From PWQG01 sp050486205 (GTDB taxonomy: Bacteria; Pseudomonadota; Gammaproteobacteria; Pseudomonadales; Pseudohongiellaceae), in assembly GCA_050486205.1 (NCBI GenBank), contig JBJHCW010000004.1, forward strand, positions 248,001-312,000: DNA of 64,000 nt, read 5' to 3'. Shown piece after piece: positions 8,285 through 15,320 of this stretch (position 1 is the stretch's first letter; the number at the start of each line of letters is the position of its first letter). The notes beneath the pieces were generated by a model that was not told the origin of the DNA, searched no databases, and saw only the letters and a program-made list of their open reading frames with translations. Position numbers and translations under genes: made by a program.

Positions 8285-9382
8285 ATGACAATCACAAGAC
8301 TGAAAACATTGCACAGATTTGTCCTGACACTGGGCTTGCTTGGCACCCTGACGGTCCCGTCCCTGGCAGATGAATGGGACGTAGACTGGCATTGCCCGGC
8401 TGACTATCAGGTACAGCCGGGCCTCAACACCGATTTTCCGCACGAAGGGCAGATGCGTGCCTTTGTTGTGCACCCCCCGCAGAATGCAGACGGCCCGGCC
8501 CCGGTCTGGGTGCCGCTGACCGGCACCGTTGAATCCACCAATGCCAACCTGACCGTACCGCGCAGTGGCGCCAACGCCCAACTGGCTGAGCACGGTTTCA
8601 TGGTGATTGGTCCGGTACGTGTGTGCGCAGACCAGGATCCGGATTTTGGTGCCAGCCCGGAGCGTTGTAATCGCGGCGGCAGTAACGGCTGGAACTGGGA
8701 TCCGTGGTACGAAGGTCGGGCCGCCAGTGAAGCCGGTGACCAGTGGAAGAATGATGTCGGACCCGATGCCCGGTTTTTCCAGGCCATGGTGCAGTGCGTG
8801 GGTACCCGATGGGAGCTGGACAGTCATCGCCTGTTCCTGGGTGGTATCTCTTCCGGGGGCACCATGACCAATCGTGCGCTGAGCTTTCGCTCGGATTTCT
8901 GGGCTGGTGGCCTACCCATTTCCGGTGAGTGGTATGTGACCGAGGACGATGGCACTCCGCTGGCTTTTGCCGACTCCAGACAGGCCGTGATTGATGCGCC
9001 TCAGAAGATCCATCAGGGCCGTGTCGGGCCTTACCCATTACGCGAGGCGCTTGATCCGCTGATCGTGCTCACGGTCTGGGGTGGTGACAATGACATCTGG
9101 TACTGTGGCAGCGGGGATGATCGCTGGTTGTGCGCCGACTACAGGCCCAGCACCCAGGCCGGTTCAAATTATTTCAGTTCACTGGATAATGTGGTGCACG
9201 TGGCGTGCAAGGCCGATCACGGTCACATGTGGCCACAGGTCAACACCCAGGCGTTCAACCTCTGGGCGCTGACCACGCTGGCATCACACCCCAAGGGTTC
9301 TGACCCTGCAGGATTCCGGTTGACAACCCCGCCGGACGGTTACGACTGCCAGCTCGGGCCATTTACGGGTCTTTATCCCTGA
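8285..9382 (+). CDS. Secreted alpha/beta hydrolase, depolymerase-like (possible oxidised-PVA hydrolase homologue)
   Basis: This 365-residue protein has a signal peptide cleaved near PSLADE (residue 29) and a PHB-depolymerase/esterase fold. The nucleophile elbow GISSGG puts the catalytic serine at Ser189, and the late VACKADHGHMWP supplies the likely histidine. Several cysteines (Cys37, 114, 128, 171) suggest disulfides, in keeping with export. It is convergent with a haem c/PQQ dehydrogenase gene, 17 bases stop to stop. In known polyvinyl-alcohol degraders an oxidised-PVA hydrolase of similar size and fold works with such a dehydrogenase, so that role is possible. A plain polyester or feruloyl-type esterase is the alternative. 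The substrate is inferred only. Confidence 0.7.
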   Translation: MTITRLKTLHRFVLTLGLLGTLTVPSLADEWDVDWHCPADYQVQPGLNTDFPHEGQMRAFVVHPPQNADGPAPVWVPLTGTVESTNANLTVPRSGANAQLAEHGFMVIGPVRVCADQDPDFGASPERCNRGGSNGWNWDPWYEGRAASEAGDQWKNDVGPDARFFQAMVQCVGTRWELDSHRLFLGGISSGGTMTNRALSFRSDFWAGGLPISGEWYVTEDDGTPLAFADSRQAVIDAPQKIHQGRVGPYPLREALDPLIVLTVWGGDNDIWYCGSGDDRWLCADYRPSTQAGSNYFSSLDNVVHVACKADHGHMWPQVNTQAFNLWALTTLASHPKGSDPAGFRLTTPPDGYDCQLGPFTGLYP

Positions 9383-9399
9383 GCTGGCTGGTTCGCTTC

Positions 9400-11313
9400 C
9401 TATTGACCGTCCACGGTGAACATCAAGAGCGCATTGCCGCGCATACGCCCGGCAAAACGTTCGTAGCCCGAGGTCATGAACAGCCGCCCATCCACAATCA
9501 CCGGGCCGGGGCCGTCCAGTGATCCGCCGCGCGCCAGTTCTCCGTTTACAGCCTCATAGATTCTGGCGGTATCAAATGTCCAGATCATACTGCCGTCATG
9601 TGTGTCGAAAGCCCGAATGTGGCCGTCAAGTGAGCCGGCCAGTACCGCACCGGGAATCAATGTCACTGCGCCGGACATGGCCTGACTGCACTGGATGGCT
9701 GCTGCCCAGCTGCATTGTGGTGGCGGCGCTGGTGCATGCCAGATCAGCTCACCGTCACTGATGCGAACCTTGTTCAGTCCCGGTTTGCGATCTCCGCTGC
9801 TGCCTATGGTGTCAGCCACGGCCACATAAACGTAATCACCGTCAGCGGCCATGCCCCATTGCACGCCGCCGAGCGCGCCACCGGCGCCCACACGTGTACG
9901 CCAAAGCAGCTCACCGGTGTCGGCATCGGCGCCGTAGACCATGGCACCCTTGTCGGCAGCAACAATCATGGTGCTGCCATCTGGCATGTCGCGCACAATT
10001 GCCGGCGCGCCGAAATCAAAATCCGGGCCCGGGTCTTCCGGGCAATTGGCTGGTGGGCTGGCGCTGCGACAACCGGCGGCAATATAGTTGTCATCAGCCA
10101 ATACCTGCTGTTTCCAGCGAATCTCACCGGTTTTCATGTCCCAGGCGATGATGGCATTGGCGCCACTGGTGGGCACATCGGTGTAGGAGTTGCCCGTGGT
10201 GGCATAGAGCAGGCCGTGCCTGGGGTTCAATGTGGGGGTGGACCAGATGGCAGCGCCAGAGGGGCCGTACATCTGCACACCGATGCGGTTGAGCTGGAAA
10301 GGTGCCGGTTGTTCCTGGATGGCGTAGGATTTCCAGAGAACCTCCCCACTGGCAGCATCAAGTGCCACAACACTGCCCCGGAAGCGGCAACACTCGTATG
10401 TGTCCGCGCCAGCGCTGGCTTCCTCATAGGAGGACACGGGCATATACAGCACACCCTCGTGCAGGGCCCCGGAGCCAGTGATTCTGGGCCCGGGATTGTC
10501 ATCAATACGTGTGCGCCACAGTTGTTCGCCGGTTACGGCATCCACCCCATGGGCAAAGCCGTGGTCGTCACCCAGGTACGCGCCATAACGCTGTTCGCCG
10601 CTGGACCCGGGCAAGGGGCCGACTACAACGGTAGATCGGGCGCCTGCATTGAAGGTGCCGCGACCCGGCGCAGTTTCGTAGTGCCAGTGGATACAACCCG
10701 AGTCGGCATCCAGGGAATACAGCTTGCCACCGATGCTGGAGATGAACACACGGTCACCAATCACGGTGGGTTGGCCGTGAATGGTGCCATCCAGGGCAAA
10801 TGCCCACTTTACTCTCAGCCGCGGTATGTCCTCCGCGCCCAGTCCGGGTTCGGGCTGGTATCGGGTGCCCGAAGAGTCGCGGGTAAACCCGTTCCACGAA
10901 GGAGCGTCAAACTGAAGGGGGCTATGCGGGTTCTCACAATACACCGGTGTTTGCGCCACCTCACTGGTGCCGGTTTCCCAGCCACCGCCCACTGAAATCC
11001 ATGCAGCCAGGCTTTCAATCTCGGTCTGGCTCAGACCCTCCGCCATGCCCGCCATTGAGCCTTCGGTGAGTGTGCGCACAATGGCCCCGGGTGACCACAA
11101 GGCGATGGCAGCCCTTGGCGGCGCGTGTTCAGGGTCCTCCGTGTGACAGGTGGCACAACGCGATTCGAACAGTTCACGTGCAGCATCCAGCTCTGGCGTC
11201 TGGGCATGCATGTTGCTGCCAACGGCAAGCATCAACATCGCAGGCAGCATCAGCAAGGGTCGGGATGAACGCAAGGCCGAAGTCATGACTATGGACCTGT
11301 CAGTCGTTTTCAT
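9400..11313 (-). CDS. Periplasmic quinohaemoprotein dehydrogenase (cytochrome c + PQQ beta-propeller, PVA dehydrogenase-like)
   Basis: This 637-residue protein has a signal peptide ending near MHAQTPE, then a cytochrome c domain with CATCH (Cys53, Cys56, His57) and a distal Met in EGSMAGMAEGL. Eight-blade PQQ propeller repeats follow (GDRVFISSIGGKLYSLDADSG, AYLGDDHGFAHGVDAVTG, and similar). The order haem c first, propeller second is that of polyvinyl-alcohol dehydrogenases; alcohol dehydrogenases of the ADH-IIB type carry the haem at the C-terminus. It would oxidise secondary alcohols in the periplasm and pass electrons to a cytochrome. ATG 11286 is an alternative start. It follows an SDR gene by 9 bases in one operon. 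No pqq biosynthesis genes are in the window. Confidence 0.82.
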   Translation of the reverse strand: MKTTDRSIVMTSALRSSRPLLMLPAMLMLAVGSNMHAQTPELDAARELFESRCATCHTEDPEHAPPRAAIALWSPGAIVRTLTEGSMAGMAEGLSQTEIESLAAWISVGGGWETGTSEVAQTPVYCENPHSPLQFDAPSWNGFTRDSSGTRYQPEPGLGAEDIPRLRVKWAFALDGTIHGQPTVIGDRVFISSIGGKLYSLDADSGCIHWHYETAPGRGTFNAGARSTVVVGPLPGSSGEQRYGAYLGDDHGFAHGVDAVTGEQLWRTRIDDNPGPRITGSGALHEGVLYMPVSSYEEASAGADTYECCRFRGSVVALDAASGEVLWKSYAIQEQPAPFQLNRIGVQMYGPSGAAIWSTPTLNPRHGLLYATTGNSYTDVPTSGANAIIAWDMKTGEIRWKQQVLADDNYIAAGCRSASPPANCPEDPGPDFDFGAPAIVRDMPDGSTMIVAADKGAMVYGADADTGELLWRTRVGAGGALGGVQWGMAADGDYVYVAVADTIGSSGDRKPGLNKVRISDGELIWHAPAPPPQCSWAAAIQCSQAMSGAVTLIPGAVLAGSLDGHIRAFDTHDGSMIWTFDTARIYEAVNGELARGGSLDGPGPVIVDGRLFMTSGYERFAGRMRGNALLMFTVDGQ

Positions 11314-11322
11314 TGATCTTTT

Positions 11323-12126
11323 TCATTGCGGTTTCTCGTTGAACATGGCGATACGACCGCCATCCACCACCAGGTCGTGGCTGTTGATGAAGCTGCCTTC
11401 ATCACTGGCCAGGAACAGTGCCGCATTGGCAATGTCCAGTGCCAGTCCGGCGCGTGGAGTGGGCGTGGCTTTGGCCAGATTGGCCATCAGTTTTTCCATC
11501 TTGCGCGCGTTTTCCTCATCGCTCAGTGTTTCAGCACGGGCCGAGCCGCCCCAGAATATGGGGGTGGCCACCGCGCCGGGTGAAATGGCGTTGACGCGGA
11601 TATTGTGTGGTCCAAGTTCCACACCGGCCAGACGGGTCAGATGGGCCACCGCTGCCTTGGCGCCGGAGTAAAGATAACCACCCTGACCGATGCGGTGCGC
11701 GGCGATGCTGGCGTTGTTGATGATGCTGCCGCCACCGGATTCCTTCATCACCCGGGCGCCGTGTTTGATGCCGAACACCACGCTGCCAACCAGCAGTTTC
11801 ATGACCTGTTCAAACTGTTCCTCGGTAATTGACTCGGCGCTGCTGCGCTCACCTGCGCCGGCGTTATTAAACAGGCAGTCAATCTTGCCGAAACGTTTGA
11901 CGCTGGCGTCCATCAATGCTGCGATTTCCGCTTCACTGGTTACATCCGTGCGATGAAAGGCAACGTCCTTGCCCAGCTCCCTGGCAAGCGCATCACCTTT
12001 TTCACTGTTGCGTCCGGCCAGCATCAGGGCAGCCCCCTGACCGGCGAACACCCGAGCGGTGGCTTCGCCAATACCGCTGGTGGCGCCGGTGATGACGGCA
12101 ACCTTGCCCTTGAGTCTGTCGGTCAT
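11323..12126 (-). CDS. Short-chain dehydrogenase/reductase
   Basis: This 267-residue classical SDR has the NAD(P)-binding TGATSGIG at residues 13-20, NNAG at 87-90, and the catalytic triad Ser140, Tyr153 and Lys157 (YSGAK). It is cytoplasmic. An acidic or neutral residue after the second beta strand is not decisive between NAD and NADP. It is the first gene of a two-gene operon with the PQQ dehydrogenase, which suggests it handles a downstream alcohol or ketone of the same substrate. It is divergent from the N-demethylase gene. Confidence 0.88.
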   Translation of the reverse strand: MTDRLKGKVAVITGATSGIGEATARVFAGQGAALMLAGRNSEKGDALARELGKDVAFHRTDVTSEAEIAALMDASVKRFGKIDCLFNNAGAGERSSAESITEEQFEQVMKLLVGSVVFGIKHGARVMKESGGGSIINNASIAAHRIGQGGYLYSGAKAAVAHLTRLAGVELGPHNIRVNAISPGAVATPIFWGGSARAETLSDEENARKMEKLMANLAKATPTPRAGLALDIANAALFLASDEGSFINSHDLVVDGGRIAMFNEKPQ

Positions 12127-12220
12127 GTCTGTTTCTCCAGCACAGGATTGTTCCCCAGATACTACGATTGAGCAGCTACTGTGTCTACAATACGCGGGGC
12201 TTAAAAGGGTTTATCTCACG

Positions 12221-13087
12221 ATGACTTACTACGCGTTCCAGCATCACAGACAGCTTCTGAGCATGGGCCTTGGTCGCCTGGACCTTGATGACTGGTTGAT
12301 TCCCGGCGACGGGCTGGCCGGGGAATCAGCCGCCAAACAGGCCTTGTGGCAGGACAAGGGCGGCGAAGTCTTCAGCGCCCTGCCGTGCTCGCGGGACGCT
12401 CAGCGGGAGGTGGCAGGGTTGATGGCGGCCTGGTTGCCAGCCCGGTATCCCGATCTGTTCCAGGCACGGCCCGACGCTGTGTATTGTGTGCCAATGAATA
12501 CGGTGCACACGTGGGCGGATGTGGCAGATCCCCTGCTTCCGGTTTCCTGGTGTGTGCAGGAAGACCTGTGCATCCTGCAGGAAGCCGATGGTCTGTACTC
12601 ACTGACCGCTGCCAGCCTGTGTGCGCCCAGTTACTGGCGACTGCTGGACAAGATTGGCAGACCGATCGATGCAATCCACGCACCGGTGCCGGGATACAGG
12701 GAAGCGCTTGCCGGCAAGGTCAACCGTTTTCTTCAGGTTCTGACGGTGGAGCGTCCGGTCTGGCGGGGCAACTGGTCGGTGGTCAGCAGTGATCGCCTGT
12801 ACCAGCCGGGTTTGGAGGAGCAGGCGGGTGTTGATGATCCGGACAGTGTTGGAAAGACGTGTTTTCTGCGCATGGAGCGCCAGACATTGAGGCGGCTGCC
12901 GGAAACCGGCGCTGTGCTTTTCACTATCCGCGTGACGGTCACTGCGCTGCAGGATTTGTGTGAGGAGCCGGAAGTCCTGGCCGACCTGCAGAAGGCGATT
13001 GCGGGCCTGAGCGCTGCTGAGCGGGAGTACAAATCCCTGCATCGCCTGGAACCGGCACTGTCAACCTGGCTTGACGCACAGCGGTGA
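12221..13087 (+). CDS. Haem-dependent oxidative N-demethylase-like protein (DUF3445)
   Basis: This 288-residue protein matches the DUF3445/HODM alpha-subunit family: MGLGRLDLDDWL near the N-terminus, WCVQEDLCILQ, the central VNRFLQVL, RGNWSVVSSDRLYQP, and FLRMERQTLRRLPETGAVLFTIR. Family members bind haem and remove methyl groups from secondary amines such as dimethylamine with a flavoprotein partner. No partner subunits lie nearby, so the substrate is open. The reading frame is open further upstream, but ATG 12221 with an AAAGGG site fits the family N-terminus. The stop codon is followed at once by the long inverted repeat, which could act as its terminator. Confidence 0.75.
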   Translation: MTYYAFQHHRQLLSMGLGRLDLDDWLIPGDGLAGESAAKQALWQDKGGEVFSALPCSRDAQREVAGLMAAWLPARYPDLFQARPDAVYCVPMNTVHTWADVADPLLPVSWCVQEDLCILQEADGLYSLTAASLCAPSYWRLLDKIGRPIDAIHAPVPGYREALAGKVNRFLQVLTVERPVWRGNWSVVSSDRLYQPGLEEQAGVDDPDSVGKTCFLRMERQTLRRLPETGAVLFTIRVTVTALQDLCEEPEVLADLQKAIAGLSAAEREYKSLHRLEPALSTWLDAQR

Positions 13088-13088
13088 C

Positions 13089-13172
13089 AAAAAAGGGGAC
13101 AGATTTATTTTCACGCTCTCGCCCAATAATCAATCCAATCGGTAGAAGTAAAATAAATCTGTCCCCTTTTTT
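13089..13172. repeat. Long perfect inverted repeat (RAYT/REP-type motif GGGGACAGATTTATTTT)
   Basis: Arms at 13089-13111 and 13150-13172 are perfect 23-base reverse complements around a 38-base loop. The arm sequence (A-run, GGGGACAGATTTATTTT) is one I recognise from intergenic copies linked to REP-associated tyrosine transposases in environmental proteobacteria. Transcribed rightward, the second arm ends in a T-run, so it could also terminate the upstream gene. I saw no second copy and no transposase in the window. Confidence 0.8.
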
Positions 13173-13266
13173 TGGCATGATTGACAAGAACTCGTCGCCA
13201 CAATAGTGTACCGGTAGCGCAGCCCCGATTCCCGGCCAGGACGCTTACTGACAAGGCGGAGTATGG

Positions 13267-13584
13267 ATGGATGAGATAAGCAACTACTACGAACGTCCGG
13301 TACTGGATTGCATAAAACGCAAGCTGAGAGGTACCGCGCAGGCCAGTGACCTTGATTACATGGCCGATGTGGCCTGTGTTGCGCTTAACCAATTGCCGGC
13401 ACGCTACGTCCGTCATGTTGTTGATACCCGCTTCTTTGAGTCCGAAGACGAGCAGAATGTCAGCACTGATGCAGTGGAGCGTGCGGTGAGCTATGCGATT
13501 GCATTCATCAATGAGCGCAGCGACCTTTCGCCTGACGGCACGGCGCACTTCAGGCCAGGGAGCGATCCTCGCAGGAACACCTGA
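13267..13584 (+). CDS. ComFB-like late competence / cyclic-dinucleotide-binding family protein
   Basis: This 105-residue protein carries the ComFB signature: an N-terminal helix ending in YYE and VLDCIKRKL, then DVACVALNQLPARYVRHVVDTRFF, and a C-terminal helix (VERAVSYAIAFINER). Characterised family members bind c-di-AMP or c-di-GMP. The protein is soluble and cytoplasmic. It stands alone between an inverted repeat and a strong hairpin terminator, with no competence genes nearby. A diguanylate cyclase is encoded 43 kb away in the same window, but no link is implied. Confidence 0.8.
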   Translation: MDEISNYYERPVLDCIKRKLRGTAQASDLDYMADVACVALNQLPARYVRHVVDTRFFESEDEQNVSTDAVERAVSYAIAFINERSDLSPDGTAHFRPGSDPRRNT

Positions 13585-13616
13585 CTCTCGGTAACGGACT
13601 GTCTGCTGGGTGAACT

Positions 13617-13643
13617 AAAAAAGGGAGCCATGGCTCCCTTTCC
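13617..13643 (-). terminator. Strong hairpin terminator, best oriented for the minus strand
   Basis: A perfect 22-base palindrome (13620-13641) forms a 9-bp stem AAAGGGAGC/GCTCCCTTT with a CATG loop. On the minus strand the stem is followed by six T residues, a textbook intrinsic terminator. On the plus strand only three T residues follow, so it would end the ComFB transcript less efficiently. Confidence 0.8.
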
Positions 13644-13719
13644 GTGATGCTGGCTCCAATGGAACCTTCTCCCAACTCAGGGCCTGAGATCCAGGTCCAG
13701 GGCTGAAAGACGGGTGTTA

Positions 13720-13797
13720 TCAAACCACCAGGCAGTTACTCCCGGTTTTATCAATTGCACCAACATCCATTGAAACCATTGCTGAATCACTCGACAT
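13720..13797 (-). CDS. Very small ORF (25 aa) with a maximal Shine-Dalgarno sequence, unknown
   Basis: An ATG at 13797 opens a 25-codon frame (starting MSSDSAMVSMDV, ending SNCLVV). It is placed 7 bases after the core of an uninterrupted AAGGAGGTGATC Shine-Dalgarno. A TTGACA promoter element lies upstream and a strong terminator downstream, so this is a self-contained mini gene. The peptide has no membrane segment and one cysteine. It is not PqqA: the Glu-x-x-x-Tyr core is absent. A second minus-strand frame, ending at 13677 and rich in Trp (TAWWFDNTRLSALDLDL), overlaps it but lacks a well-placed start. A regulatory RNA with a translated leader is the alternative. Confidence 0.4.
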   Translation of the reverse strand: MSSDSAMVSMDVGAIDKTGSNCLVV

Positions 13798-13800
13798 TGG

Positions 13801-13812
13801 ATCACCTCCTTT
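13801..13812 (-). promoter_or_regulatory. Near-perfect Shine-Dalgarno, complementary to the 16S rRNA tail
   Basis: The minus strand reads AAAGGAGGTGAT directly before CCA and the ATG at 13797. On the plus strand the region TTGGATCACCTCCTT (13798-13812 and flank) equals the 3' end of bacterial 16S rRNA. This decides the start of the 25-codon ORF. Confidence 0.6.
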
Positions 13813-13838
13813 TCACTTCCCAGTTAGACATGATCCGA

Positions 13839-13867
13839 GAGTAATCCCGGCGTCGCAGCAATGTCAA
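13839..13867 (-). promoter_or_regulatory. Candidate promoter of the mini gene
   Basis: TTGACA (13867-13862) is a perfect -35. A poor -10 (TTACTC at 13844-13839 with a 17-base spacer, or TACTCT with 18) follows. The start of transcription would fall about 30 bases before the Shine-Dalgarno. Only the -35 is convincing. Confidence 0.35.
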
Positions 13868-14096
13868 CAGCCAAATTCAGAAGTTTTTCCTTGTTGATAT
13901 GACACCGGGACCTGCACTCACCGGCGGCTGTGAAGTGCAGCGCCGGAAAAATGTGCTGATGCTCGCGACACTGTTCGTTCCTTTAGCAGCGTTACAGCCG
14001 TCACAGAGGCTCCGTACATACTTTCCACCCACGAGCATTGTCCCGCTGGTATGGCTTGATGTAAGGTCAGGGGGTGAGACAGAAGGAGTGTAGGCC
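13868..14096. other. Leader region of the ectoine-degradation operon
   Basis: This is the spacer between the mini gene's promoter and doeB2. It ends in a good ribosome site (AGAAGGAG) before ATG 14097 and must contain the operon promoter, but I could not pick a convincing -35/-10 pair. Short open frames on both strands here have no family features. Confidence 0.3.
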
Positions 14097-15272
14097 ATGC
14101 TGCGAAGTACTGATAGCTGGAAGTCGATCATTGACACCTCGGTAAGCTTCCGACGTGATCTGCACCGTAACCCGGAACTGGGCTGGTCGGAGCAGGCCAC
14201 GGCGGAGAAGATCCGCCAGCGCCTGACCACGCTCGGTATTCAGTGGCGCAGCTGCGCAGATACCGGCACCGTTGGCACCCTCGCAGCGGGAAAGCCGGGC
14301 AAGCACCTCGCCCTGCGCGCCGATATTGATGCCCTGCCCATTGTTGAGGAATCCGGCGTCTCATGGCAATCCCAGACCCACGGCTGTATGCACGCCTGCG
14401 GTCATGACGGTCACACCGCCACATTACACGCGACAGCGGCCTGGCTAAAGCAACATGAGGAGCAGCTTCCGGGCCCGGTCAGCCTGCTGTTTCAGCCCGC
14501 CGAGGAAGGCGGTCACGGGGCAAAACGCATGATTGAGGAGGGCGCCCTGGAGGGTGTGCAGGCCATCTTCGGCTGGCACAACTGGCCGGCCATTGCCTAC
14601 GGGCAGGCAGTGTGCCCGGACGGGGCGGTCATGGCCGGCAACGGCACGTTCAGGATCACACTTGACGGTCGTGGTGGTCACGCCAGCCAGCCTGAGTTGT
14701 GTCGGGATCCTGTGCTGGCCGGCTCAGCCGTCATAGTTGCCCTGCAACAGATAGTAAGCCGGCGTATGGCACCCCAGCAGGCGCTGGTTCTCAGTGTGAC
14801 CTCATTCGATGCCCGCAGCGGACCGACCGTGATCCCGGATAAGGCGGTGCTTGAAGGCAGCTTCCGGCTCACCGACCCGGGTATTCGGGAGCATCTCAAA
14901 AAACAGATCAGTGAGATTGCCGTGTCGACAGCGGCCGCCTATGGCGTTGGCTGTGACGTGCAATTTATTCCGCGTTATGACCCCACCATAAATCACAGCA
15001 ATGAGGCCGCCCTCTATCGTGAAGCCTTGCGTGAGGAGTTCGGTGAGAACGTGCTGTGTCAAAGCACGGCGGTGCCCATCATGGCTTCGGAAGATTTCAG
15101 TTATTACCTGAAGGAAGTGCCGGGTGCTTTTGCATTGATCGGTTCTGATGACGGGAACAATAACCACCATCCCTGTCACAGCTCCAGGTATGACTTCAAT
15201 GATGCCCTGATACCACACGTTGTCCGCATCTACTCACGCCTGGTCGGCGCGCCGTTGCCGGGACAGCAATAA
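14097..15272 (+). CDS. doeB2: M20 family N-acetyl-diaminobutyrate deacetylase (DoeB2-like)
   Basis: This 391-residue M20D amidohydrolase has the metal site MHACGHDGHTATL (Cys101, His103, His106), EEGGHGAKRMIEEGAL, the dimerisation-domain GRGGHASQPELCRDP and the late ASEDFSYYL. M20D proteins remove N-acyl groups from amino acids. Directly downstream are the other three ectoine-catabolic enzymes, so the expected reaction is deacetylation of N-alpha-acetyl-2,4-diaminobutyrate from DoeA. The M14-type DoeB found in other species is absent here. By sequence alone it could be an IAA- or hippurate-type hydrolase; the context decides. Confidence 0.8.
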   Translation: MLRSTDSWKSIIDTSVSFRRDLHRNPELGWSEQATAEKIRQRLTTLGIQWRSCADTGTVGTLAAGKPGKHLALRADIDALPIVEESGVSWQSQTHGCMHACGHDGHTATLHATAAWLKQHEEQLPGPVSLLFQPAEEGGHGAKRMIEEGALEGVQAIFGWHNWPAIAYGQAVCPDGAVMAGNGTFRITLDGRGGHASQPELCRDPVLAGSAVIVALQQIVSRRMAPQQALVLSVTSFDARSGPTVIPDKAVLEGSFRLTDPGIREHLKKQISEIAVSTAAAYGVGCDVQFIPRYDPTINHSNEAALYREALREEFGENVLCQSTAVPIMASEDFSYYLKEVPGAFALIGSDDGNNNHHPCHSSRYDFNDALIPHVVRIYSRLVGAPLPGQQ

Positions 15273-15320
15273 AACCATCATCTTTTTCAATGAAAAATCG
15301 TTTGAAGAAGGAGAAGCTGA

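Noticed and set aside
9715..10995. 426-codon open frame on the plus strand opposite the PQQ dehydrogenase
   Set aside because: It mirrors the GC-rich, strongly coding minus-strand gene; its product has no family pattern and runs of His, Gly and Val typical of antisense shadows.
13720..13797. pqqA for the PQQ dehydrogenase at 9.4-11.3 kb
   Set aside because: The 25-residue peptide lacks the conserved Glu-x-x-x-Tyr core and there are no pqqBCDE genes nearby.
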